Positions 33,030-43,875 of a stretch of DNA of 64,000 bases are shown piece after piece. Position 1 is the stretch's first letter. The number at the start of each line of letters is the position of its first letter. A model generated the notes under the pieces. That model worked only from the letters and a program-made list of their open reading frames with translations. It searched no databases and was not told the DNA's origin. The DNA is taken from assembly GCA_963921425.1 (NCBI GenBank), contig OY992835.1, positions 11,842,001 to 11,906,000 of the forward strand. Direction: 5' to 3'. This stretch comes from Dryas octopetala (Eukaryota; Streptophyta; Magnoliopsida; Rosales; Rosaceae). The position numbers and the translations under genes are program-made.

Positions 33030-34405
33030 CCTTCCAAGAGCTTAGTTAAACTTTCATTCTTAACTATTTAAATTGAATTTTTCAGAAAAACTCATTCCAA
33101 CAACTGTTTTATTTAAAGAATTCGTTAATTATAAGGTATTAAGTTACTAATAAAGTAAAATATTAATCAAAAAGTACTTAATCTATTTATATTAACTTGC
33201 AGACATCTTTCTACCGGCCCAAAACATAATATGCGGATACCTTCTAAAATCGATCTCCTTCTTTTCGTGGCCAAATTGATCTTCTTCTTCAACTTTACCT
33301 AACCGACAACTGTTCATCTTCACTCTCAAGCATCCTTCTGCAACTGCTACAACAACAACGAAAAAAAGAGGTTCAATCTCTACAGTTCTATCTATAATAA
33401 CTGCAACTGCAAGTCTGCAACTCCAATAAATTGCAGTTTCACTTACAGTTAGTAACTACAATTGCAAGTCTGCAACTCAAATAAAATGCAGTTTCATAGT
33501 TTCACTTGCAGTTTTAGAAACTGAGCTAAACAAAAAAAATCAAGAACCTGCTACCGATAAGAAATACACAAGGGTGGAGCTGGCTTCCCCGATAATTCTA
33601 TGGGCGTTGTTATAGTAAGGAACTTGGAGTGTTCTTTGGCTTTGGTGTGTTGCTCTCCCTCACTGCCAAAGGCTAAAACCTTGAATTTGAGTCACCAGAT
33701 TCAACAGAAAGGCCACTGACCTTTGGAGGTTCGATTCTCCGATTGTGGTGGTTTGCTGGGCAATCAAAACCCATGGGAAGACTCACCGTGACTTGAGGAA
33801 CAAAACCCAAGTAGTGGGAAGTCGCGACAATGCCGAGATCAGAGTCAACGCCAGGGCTCTGATCGGGTATGGGATTGCTAGGCTCGGGTTCTGGGGGTTG
33901 CCAGGTGTTCCGAGCTCACAGGGATGAAGAGGGAAGAGAGAGAAACTCAGGGGTGGTCCTCTCGTCACCATCTATGGCCGAACGCGCACACAAGCTGGCG
34001 AGAAAGTTGCAGCGAAGGAGAGCGAAAGAGAACATAGAGACAATACTTGGGGAAAGAAAATAAGAGTTACGAGTGACCTAATTGTTAAATATTATAAATA
34101 TATGTATTACATGTTACAAACAATAAGTAAAGAATAGCCCAGAGTAATTAATTTTTATTTTAATCTAACTAAAAGGAAAGAGAATGTAGCTATTAACTAA
34201 ACTTTCATTTTACATTAAAAATGATATTATTTTGACTTTATTGCTATTATCAACTTTTGTTTTTTGGTATTTATGGCTTTTTTATAATTTGAAAAATAAT
34301 AAATATTTTAAAATTAACTAAAATATAGAACATTGTTGGAGTAAATTAAATTTTAAAACTGATTAGCTGAAACAAATATAGCTGAAATTTAGCTATTCTT
34401 GTTGG
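33030..34405. mobile_element. Candidate Pack-MULE with GC-rich captured fragment
   Basis: The arms near 33075-33110 (attccaacaactgttttatt) and 34325-34400 (complement of ctccaacaatgttctatatt) are diverged inverted repeats, and the right end resembles common Mutator-like termini. Between them, 33550-34060 is GC-rich and gene-like, unlike anything within several kb. It has frames on both strands but no recognisable product. Mutator-like elements often carry captured gene pieces. Arms and boundaries are approximate, and no duplication was found. Confidence 0.35.
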
Positions 34406-35792
34406 AGTTGCTATTACTGTGTTTTGTTTGAATTTTTTTTTTTTTTCTGTTAAATGGTTGGAATAAATTCAAACAATCAAACCGCCCTCTTTTTTGTTTT
34501 TTTTCTTTTGTCTTTTCTTTTTGACAATCAAACCACCCCCTTCGAAAATTTGAATGGACTCTTTCGTTTGGTTTGTTTACTCACAACGTCACATGTTAAA
34601 ATGCAATAAAAAAGAAAAAAAATAAAGAACCCAAATTTAGAACCCGACAAAAGCAAAATGATGGAACTTTCAAAAAGCTTAATAAGAAATAGGAAGAAAA
34701 TTTTAAATTTGTTACAGGTGTTGCACTTTCATTCAACTTTGTATGTTACTTACAAGAATACCAAATGGTATTTATAAATTGAAGTTCAGTTGAATCCAAA
34801 ACTTCCTTGAGGGAGATTTATATGTCTATAACAATACAATACAAGTAAAATTAATTGATCCTAAATTTGTATACCAAATTTGAATTTTAAATAATTTGTC
34901 ATTACACGTATTAATATTTTACTTTTTATAAAATAAATAAACCTCATAGTGAGTTATATCACTTTCTACTTAGCCTATATGAGAATCAATAAAATATTGA
35001 CTTATTTTTTAAGATCTAAATTTGAGATACAAAATTGATATCCCTATCACTGCTTTTAATATATCCAAATGTCCCTAAATCCCCTGCCATGGCTATGGTT
35101 CATACTTTTAGTAGTCCTAATGTCTCTCCATCTTGTTACCCACTTTTTAATGAATTTGTTTATTACAAATTTATTACTCTTAGTAAAAATTACTTTAAAA
35201 GAAAACAATAAAAAATAATAATTGTGACTTGGGTAATTTGACCAACCTCTGCACCAAAGGCCATCAAATGACCACTTGTTGAAAGGTCTCTCGATCCGCC
35301 TCGAGGCCAACAATGTTGGAATAAAATAAATTTCAGGGTTAAAAGCATTTTATGAGACATGGCCGTTCAAAATTGAAATAAACTAAATTAAAATATTAAG
35401 GGTATTTTCCGAATATATATTGAATTTAATTAAGAAATGGATTGGTATATTGATTAGTTTAGAGGTGGGAAAACCTATATAGCTGTGATGACCGGTGAGT
35501 AGAGAAAGAGGTGACAAAAACACCACTTTTTACCAACCAAAGAGAGTTTTAATGCCAAATATAGACAATTACTATAATAAAGTTAGTCACAAAGTAATCA
35601 CCTACCCCATTTATCTTTCCTATACTTTATTCACACGCAACTGTGCAACAATTTACAATCGTCAAGTTAAGAATCTGACTAGACTAACAATCAATTTTCT
35701 AATTAATTACATTATATGTATCTATCTAATAGTCCATGGATCAATCCTGTTAATGCAGCTAGTGGCTAAAATTATTCTCATACATAACCCCT

Positions 35793-35844
<52 letters not shown>

Positions 35845-36784
35845 CCCTCTCATAAAAGGAGAAGTTAAGAATTTAATTTTGCGTGACTTTGAAAATTCAA
35901 CGATGCCCTTTATTGAAAAAATAAATGTAAGGAAAAACAATTTAAGTTAAGAAAAGTAAAACATGCAGTAAATACATGTCGGTGTTAATTAATAATGCAA
36001 AGTACTTTTTTTCCTTCTTTAATCTGAGAGAGCATAAAAGACTCAAAGTTTTGTCACAAACGTGAGGGTAAAATGGTCCATCACTTAAAAGCTAAAATCC
36101 CCCTGACTACTTAGACTCTCCAAGAATGTATGCAGAAATCATATATATGGTAGAAGTATTGTCCATGAAATCTCTCTTTTATTTGAGCTAAAACTCTTCC
36201 TGCTAAGAAAGAATCCTAATACCTTTTCATACAAAGAAGAGAGACAGTTAGGTATCAATGTGATTCATATATATATATATATATCAGTTATGTTATTGCA
36301 TGTCTTTTTCATTAATTTTCTTTTTGCTAGCTCCCCTTGTAATATTTAGCCTACACAATTGGATAAAGTCATTTTCAACTTTTACATAAACAAGACGTAC
36401 GTAGAGAAGAAGAAGTGAACAAACAAACAAAACAAACAAACAGTAATTTTTAATAGATTAGACTTGTACATACATATAACATACACATACGTAAAAGTCT
36501 TTATAATAAAGTAAATCTTCCATTAATAAAGAATAATAAGCAGTGGGCATGGCTGTGTCGGTGCACTTATTAGAGAGCCTATAACAGACAAACGACTGGG
36601 CAGCAGCTACCCACTATACTTTTCAACACCTCTCTACAATTCTCCCTCTAACCCCTCTCTCTTTTTCAGCTCTAAGCTCTCTGCAAAATCATCATTTCCA
36701 TCTCAATTCTCTCCCAAAAAACACTAACCCATCTGCATTAAGTGGCTGAGACTAGTAGCAAGTGAGAGAGAGAGAGAGGTGGTG
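34406..36784. other. Intergenic region upstream of the 82-residue gene
   Basis: AT-rich, with a (CT)n microsatellite at 35795-35850. The 5' leader of the next gene probably starts within 36540-36780, where pyrimidine-rich CTCTCT leader-like sequence appears. No other gene is supported. Confidence 0.5.
35795..35850 (+). repeat. (CT)n microsatellite
   Basis: Imperfect CT array with CCC interruptions. Confidence 0.95.
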
Positions 36785-36843
36785 ATGCATATGATGATCA
36801 GAGGGTGTATATGAGAAAACTATATATATTGGTAGAGGATTAA
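36785..36843 (+). promoter_or_regulatory. Two overlapping upstream ORFs in the leader of the 82-residue gene
   Basis: ATG at 36785 opens a nine-codon frame ending TGA at 36814. The second ATG at 36811 overlaps that stop (ATGA) and ends with TAA at 36843. Both precede the main ATG at 36995 if transcription starts upstream of 36785. They could lower translation of the main frame. Confidence 0.4.
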
Positions 36844-36994
36844 GGAGTTGTGATCGAGTAGTGCAGGTCTGGCCGGGTTAAGGAGCATAGCGATTAGAGT
36901 GAGTAGTGGGGGTAATAACAAAAATAGTAATAGGCAGAAAAACAAAAAGAAAGGCAGAAAGAAAGTGAAGGTTATCAAAATCAAAGAGAGGTTG

Positions 36995-37655
36995 ATGGAG
37001 TTTTGGCACAAAATGATCTTCCCTGTCCGCCGTATCTGCCTTGCTGTCTCTACTCGTGTTAAGGCTCGCAAAAATGGTCAGTCTTAATTCATTCAACATA
37101 TACATCATCATCATCACTTTTGTTTTATTTTCTTCTTTTATCATATATCATGTATATATATGTTTTACTTGGAATTCAATCCCAACCCCACAACCCACAT
37201 AACCCATTTCTTTTTCTTTTTTTGATAATTTCACCAATTCTTGCCTCTCTCTGACTCTCTCTATATATCCTGTCCTGGAATAAGATTTTTCACTTGCCAA
37301 ATTTGGCGATGAATGGCTCAAAAAAGTTTCAGTACCAGATAAGCTAATTTATGCATATCCCAAATTTTGTTCTGTTTTTGTTTTATTATCTTTCCTTTAA
37401 TTTCCTCATTTTTTATTAATTTGTATATTCTCTTTCCCTTCTTTTCATTCCCTTCAAAGAACCAATTTTTTCATTATTTTCTCTTTGTATTTCAAACTGT
37501 TTGTTGTAAATAAATAAACAGGTTCTTTAGTGTTACAAATGACTTACAATTAGCAATAATAGTGCTGGAATTTTATTTTATTTCTATAACTTGTTTTTTT
37601 TTTTTTTTTTGAGAAATATTTTAATAACTTAGTATAGTTTTTTGGCCACCAATAT

Positions 37656-37698
<43 letters not shown>

Positions 37699-39984
37699 TA
37701 GCACCACCCCTCCGGCCCTCCCCTACTTTTGGAGGCGTGGTCCCTTCTGTATCAGCAATATTTTGAATTATCTTAACAACCTTCTTCTTCTTTAATCACA
37801 TAATCATAGTATAAGAATTTTCATTAGAGTTTTTCATCTCCCTAATCAAGAAGGTGGTATTCTTAACTCTTAACTATTTTATATTCTAGATTCTTTTAAC
37901 ATCTACAACAAGCAAAAACTCTACAAAAGGCCATAAACAATTCTATAAGAGGCAAAATCATTTAATAATGATGAGTCATCAAGTTCTCTATTTACCTAGA
38001 TGATAAATAATTCAATATTAGGTTACCTAGCTTGATTTTAACATATATATTTGTAAATATCATATTTATATATATGTCAGTCCCTTTCTTTGAATATGTC
38101 AAAATCAGCAATCAATTTTATTAATTATATTATAATCCAACAGACCATAAATTAATTAATTTGATGACAAAACCATATGAGTCATCGCTCAAGTGTTATG
38201 GGATGAGTTTGTTTTTTTCAGTCTTTTTAATATTTAATTAAGGGGTGGTAATTGGAGCTTACTGTTACTCCATTTAGCCTAATAAAAATGGGTATTATTT
38301 GTGATGTGCTGCTTTTTCATGTGAGTTCACATCTACTAAAGAAATCATCGAGCCTCCCCACCCAGCAAATTGTTTTTTCTTACCAATTAAATCTGCAAAT
38401 TTTATAGTCTGCTTAAAAGTTGAAGTTTGCGTCATCCAGTTTTCTTGCTAGGTGTCAAGGTGTGCTGGTGCAGTGAATTCTAGATGCAAACCTACTGTTT
38501 TCTGGATTCTTGAAATTTTCTTATCTCAGAATTTTTTTTTTTCAACTATACATGGAAAAAGATGTTAAGTGTGTGTGTGACTTTGAACCATTATTTTTTG
38601 TTATATTGATAACTTAATTCTAACTTTAACTTTACCCACCTTCACTACTTGGGCTAGCCGCTAACCCCATAGGCTTGACTTGAACCATTGATTGGTGTGG
38701 ATCCACTCTTGCATCCATACTAATCAATAATTGTCAATCCTTACATCTATGTTATTCCTTAATACCCTAATTATTTGTTCTGGTTCTAGTGTTTCTTCTT
38801 CTAAGAGATTTACTATTATGAATATAAACTGCTATTTATCTAATGGAAATAAACTTTATGCTACTTGGAGAAAACAAGTTTAGATTCCATCATATGAGAA
38901 GTTTTCCCATCATAACAAGTAATAATGAATCCAACCAAACCTTTCAAAAATTTGTAAAGCAGTGTTTTGATATTTTCTTTTAGGTTCTTAATAGGCCCAA
39001 AAAAAGGGAACATGGGTGCATAAATTAAAATATCCCATTGGTGGTGGGTGTGCTACCCACTAGACTAAATTGAGTACTATAAGACACAACAAAGTGTGTG
39101 ATTGTACGGAATAACCTAAATAGTTATTAACTCATGCCATTCAAAGTGATCGGCCTACTTTTATGGACCATTCCTATGCCTATTTTCCAACTCATACCAC
39201 TATACAGGTAGTGGTGACCAATCTTTTGTTTTGTCTTTGGGCCGAAAGCTGAGGCCTAAAAATAGGATCACCATCTTTGATTCTTTATTGATGCAACCTT
39301 GATGTCTAAATCACTAAAATAAAGGCCTGACCCTGAAAACCACATTAGCATATTATTCTAGTCCCAGATCATGGTCCACGGTTGATCTTGTTATTTGAAC
39401 CACTAAACCAGAAAGAATCTTATACCAGATTAATAAGATGATATTCCAACTACCTGGGACGTTATGATAATTGTCACTTTTATTTCTTTGGTTTTGTGGT
39501 CAGTAAGTGGTAGCATGGCCTCATTTAAATTGCTCTTCAAGATTTTTATTTTAACTTTAACTTTGCTTGTTGATGTTAGTTTGATATACATTATTGGTAA
39601 ATTTCCTAACAAGTTAAGCTTTTGGAGTACAATGATTGCCTAACATGGTATCAAAGCCTTCTTTACAAGAGGTCATAGGTTCAAATCTTCCATCCCCCAA
39701 TTCAATTTGTTTGTGTATGTCAGTATCTCTGAGAGTTTAAGTTTTTGGGGTACCATGGTTTTCTAACGGTGTAAAAGTGATTACTTACAAGTCCTTCCAT
39801 GGTGCTATTTTGAGCAGGTGCTGGGCTTTTGAAGCTTCATGATGATGTACAAACCTGTGGCTATCAAGATGTGCAGGTGATGTGGCAGATGCTGAGTAGA
39901 GAAACAGAGCTGATAAGTCATCACCACCACCCCAAACGCAAACAAAGACCCTTCTGGAGAGTTTTTGAATGGTCTAAACCATAG
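36995..39984 (+). CDS. Small conserved-looking plant protein, 82 residues, unknown function
   Basis: Exon 1 is 36995-37076 and exon 2 is 39818-39984; the G|GT phase closes exactly. The product starts MEFWHKMIFPVRRICLAV, is Arg/Lys-rich at its N-terminus, then has GLLKLHDDVQTCGYQDVQ and ends with FWRVFEWSKP after a His/Lys-rich run. I recall this layout as a small plant-specific family without an assigned role, and I do not name it. There is no signal peptide or membrane helix. The frame is open upstream of the ATG back to about 36854 and is Lys/Asn-rich, but has no earlier ATG. The intron is 2.7 kb, long for so small a gene. A divergent or misjoined exon cannot be excluded without transcripts. 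Confidence 0.75.
37077..39817 (+). other. Intron of the 82-residue gene
   Basis: Contains a (CT)n array at 37658-37694 and, near its end (about 39606-39790), a direct repeat of a TE-like segment. That segment includes tggtatcaaagcc, close to the initiator-Met tRNA primer-binding sequence of plant LTR retrotransposons. No other gene is seen. Confidence 0.5.
39606..39790 (+). repeat. TE-derived repeat with PBS-like sequence
   Basis: Two related units (aagttaagcttttggagtac and gtttaagtttttggggtacc) flank tggtatcaaagcc and ggttcaaatc. The middle resembles an LTR-retrotransposon primer-binding site followed by tRNA-like sequence. It is degraded and could not be assigned to a family. Confidence 0.3.
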
Positions 39985-41517
39985 TAAAGCCTCATCATAT
40001 GCTTAAAAAATTTGAGACCCAGCCAGTCACATACTATAATAATGATAATAATGTGTTGCTGCTGTCTAACAAGACATTGGCATCATATTTTTACAGTCAA
40101 GTTGCCAAGATTGCAGTGGCATGGTACAGAACTTCTAGCTATCTGCAGGTGTCAAAGGCTCAAACACACTATAAGATGAAATATGTAACAAGTTTACCTC
40201 TATTGTGAGTAAATGAGTACTACCAGAGACAGTCATTTGTAAATATAATAATAATTTTCCCTGAAAACCAGAAAAGAAAGCAGATAGTTCAAAAAGCCTC
40301 CCTGGAGAGACCATTTTTCCCATTTTCTGTGTAATGCAATGTATATATGTGGGGAGTTCTATATATCCTAACTGAGTTTAACTTTGCACTATTTGCAAAA
40401 GGTTTATATTGAACACGCACATTCCCTCTGAACCTGGAGTCCAATACATTAATTTAATCTTCGAGGGGATTAATGTAAAGTTGTAAAGGACAAGACTATC
40501 GCAGCAAATGACATACATATTGTATCCAATTGAATCCAGTCAGTCTCTCAATCACATTTCAAAGAAAAATAAGGGGCCTTAGATCAATTTTGTAATGCTT
40601 ATATGAAGCGCAAACAAACATCTTTGAATAGTGGTTCTTTTGTTGATTAACAAACTATTGGTATCACATATTAGTTCATTTTAACAAATGATGGGAATGA
40701 CCACGAACCCTTAGTAGATGAACACAAAACCTCCTTAACAAGAGGAAAGATATAGCCATCTGTTCAAATTTGAGCATGTCATCCATGGTTGGCAAAATGA
40801 TTGGTGCTTGTAGATTAATGAGTTTCAATTAACAATACAGAAACCTAGATGCCTACAAGCAAGATATGACACTTGAATATTGACACAACTCTACACACAT
40901 CAACAGGCTTAATCAAAGGCCTGCTGATGAATCAAATTGGGGTGACGAAGCAGCATCCAAAATGAACACAAATGAACAAAATAACTAGAAATGAGAACAG
41001 ATGTCTTATTCACTCAGTCAATAAGTACATATTATTCAACTGATCGCTTCACCTCAGCAGCGTAATAAACCTGAGTTTTTCTAAACTTTATCTGCATCTA
41101 GACATCAGAAACATGCTGTTAAAACTTTTTAAAACACCAAGAAATTATCCAGAATCATTTTCTGCCAGTGGATTCCTTTCTTTTTTTGCTAAGGCTACTG
41201 ATTCTCTAGAACTACATGCAGTATTGCCAAGGTTTTAATTTTACTATAAAACTATTATCTTCTATCTTCCTAACAGCAGAAACAACATAGACCACTCTTT
41301 TCTATAAAGCCAGCATCTGAAGCAACACATCTGCTTTCTCTATGAAATAGCTTTAGAGTGATGCCCTGCTGACCTTTGGTTAGGACACTCTTTTAACACC
41401 ATAAGAGGGATAAAAAGAAAGGGTCTATGACATACATTTAAGCGTGCAGGTTGCTCTAAGCCTCTAACTGATTATGCAGGTCATGTATTATGATTAGTCA
41501 TTGTGACACAGTACTTG
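39985..41517. other. Intergenic region
   Basis: 3' UTR of the 82-residue gene, then unremarkable sequence up to the Rboh fragment. The conserved C-terminal Rboh exon (RPNWRKVF type) was looked for here on the minus strand and not found. Confidence 0.5.
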
Positions 41518-42895
41518 CCGGTGTCCGGGAGACAAGGTCAATACCATTTTTGGCATGATGCAATGCTTGTATAGTGCTTATCAAAACTGAGTGTGCGTCC
41601 ACCTCTTGATATACACAAGTTAAGAAACTGTGCATCTCTACAACAGACTGAAAGGGTGATCACCAAAAGTAATTAGAAAGGTAAAACTTATTCATAGAAG
41701 AAGACATACAATTAAAGTTAACCTTTGGGTTGTACCTGCTTTTAGTTTGAGTTTGATATTTCCTTCATGATGTCTCTAAACCAGTCAAAGGAACTTTGTT
41801 CTCTTGTAACCCAATAAAGATAGGCTTTCAATGGAGCCTTTCTTATGCTGCATTCTCTGCAACCAGTCTAGTTTAAGATACCCAAGAGAGGAGTTTGTTA
41901 ATTGTTGAAAAGTAAGTAGCTTGGAGATCAATTTTCTCAAATGAAACACAAAGTATAACCAATAACCAAGCCAGAAATGTTACATGATCACAACGTGATT
42001 TTTCAGCACCATTGACAACATCTTTGAGGATGCTAATGAAAGGTGTAGCACCTATGCCTAGACCAATTAGAACAATAATATCATACTTGACATGGTCTTG
42101 AGACTTGAGAGGCAGCACCATAGGGCCTGTCAATGTATACTTTAGGATAACCCTCGACTCCAGACAGTGTTGCCTGTATAAGTTCAAAAGAACAATCCCT
42201 GAAATTTTGAAGCATTGTATCCAAAATGAATTGAGATTTGGAATTGGAATCGAGTCTTTTCATTAATATTCCCAACATTTACCTCTTGGAAAAGACTGTA
42301 TATTTGGTAACTCCAGTCTCCAGCAGTTCTAATATGCACACTTAGGTAATCATCTTCTGGTCCTGAAGTTAAGGAAAATGGGTGCCTGACAATGAAGAAA
42401 GAAGAGAAAAAACAGAATTCAAAATACATTGGCCTAGTTGCTAATTTGGAAAGTTCAATTTATGGGCATCCGAAGTAACTTTTGGTTGATAACAGAATTC
42501 TGATACAGATGAATTCTTAGAGAAGTGCAATACAGACATACCATTCAAATGGTGAAATTTGAGGGCACTGAATGAATATGTACATGCCACTCAGGTACCT
42601 AAAACCTTTTGGTTTTTGCAATTTGAGGAACACAACTTTTCCTGGATAAATAGTTTAAATACTTGCCTGCATAATTGGTGACACAAAAAAAAGTAAACAG
42701 AGGGTTGGATTCCCAACTAGTTGCTATTGCAACAATTGTCAATTAATGGAGCTTTACCATACCTCAGATTAACAAGGGTGTTGTAGTATTGGTATATACC
42801 TTCAAAATTTCCACCTCATAAAATCCTGATCTTATGGCTCGAAAAACTCGTTCTCCGGTATATAACAGAACTGGAATGACAATGTACATCCATGC
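41518..42895 (-). pseudogene. Respiratory burst oxidase (Rboh) pseudogene fragment
   Basis: Rboh enzymes are plasma-membrane NADPH oxidases that make superoxide. Exon-like pieces in order on the minus strand: WMYIVIPVLLYTGER (42895 down), a FAD-binding part ending FRYLSGMYIFIQCPQISPFEW (about 42550), [19 protein letters not shown] (about 42390), an NADPH-binding part with YDIIVLIGLGIGATPFISIL (about 42060), [16 protein letters not shown] (about 41810) and a last piece with HHAKNGIDLVSRTP (ends 41518). The N-terminal EF hands, most membrane helices and the final exons are absent. A 7-bp tandem duplication (cttgaga, 42097-42110) shifts the frame inside the NADPH-binding exon. An in-frame TAA precedes the TIYPGK segment. 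The sequence is closest to the plant Rboh type with SLFQE after the GDWSYQ motif. Decayed and not functional. Confidence 0.85.
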
Positions 42896-43875
42896 CTGCT
42901 TAAGCAGATTCTTAACATTAAATCACAAGCAAGGTGAGCACCACCATGTTGGATAACTCCAACTACTATCCCTCCTGCAATCAGCCACACATACACCACA
43001 AACGTAAGTATAGCCTGCAATACATAATGTTGCATTGTGATTGTTAATGTTGAGGATAGAATCCCACATCTCAGACCAAAAAAGAATCCCACATCAGAAA
43101 TTTATAGCATTGCATAACAAAACTAAAAGATTCTTAGTTATAGCATTTGTCGAATCCTAGTTATAGTCATAGGTAAGTGTTCTACCACCAAAGCTAAGCT
43201 ATTAGCCGAATTACCTTGTGGAAGTTGATACCTTCATTAAATGGAATGATTGAGCTTATCGAACGGCTCTTGTGAAGCCACGTAATTGTATTATGACAAA
43301 CAGGGAGGAGAACTAGAGCCATGTTGAATTTCAGGGAGGGGTGAGATTTTTTACTAAAAAAATCAACCGAAACCGAACCGTTTGGTTTGGTTATGTTTTT
43401 TAAACTTTCGATAGCGATAGTATAACCGAACCGAACCGATCTTGACCAAGTTCAGAACGGTTTTTGGTATCCCAAACCATCAGTTACTGATACCAAACCG
43501 ATTTTTAAAAATTTTATTATTTATTTTAATAAGTTAATTAATGTGGACCGATAGATTTAGGGTGCATGAGGTTATCATGCATCCCATCACACTGGATCCC
43601 TACGCAGAGAGCTAGATTTGCCTCTCTCTCTCTCTCTCTGCTATCAATCGCCTCCCAGAAGCCCATCATCTCCGACGCCGTTTACACCCCACCACCTCCA
43701 TCGGTTCCAGCTCTCTGAGTCTCACCACCGTCGCCTGCCTCTATCTGTCTCTATCACACTTGATGGGTCGCTGAGTTTTTGTTAATTGAACAGAAAAAGT
43801 GATTGTAATGTTAGTATTATTCAGGATATCTTTTTCTTATGATTGTTATTTTTGATTTGTTGGAGACGGATATTA
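42896..43875. other. Spacer and probable 5' leader of phosphoserine phosphatase
   Basis: 43360-43500 is rich in accgaaccg and its complement ggtttggt, typical of degenerate plant repeats. 43560-43800 turns GC-richer with a CT run at 43621-43639 and looks like a leader. The sequence at 42900-43020 has a hydrophobic open frame next to the Rboh fragment, but I could not align it with Rboh. Confidence 0.45.

Noticed and set aside
42900-43092. Hydrophobic frame next to the Rboh fragment (FVVYVWLIAGGIVVGVI)
   Set aside because: It might be a Rboh membrane helix, but I could not align it with the family and it lies across a likely intron boundary, so it is left out of the pseudogene.
43321-43500. 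accgaaccg-rich palindromic stretch as a possible defined transposon end
   Set aside because: This motif is common in degenerate plant repeats; I found no paired terminus or target duplication here.
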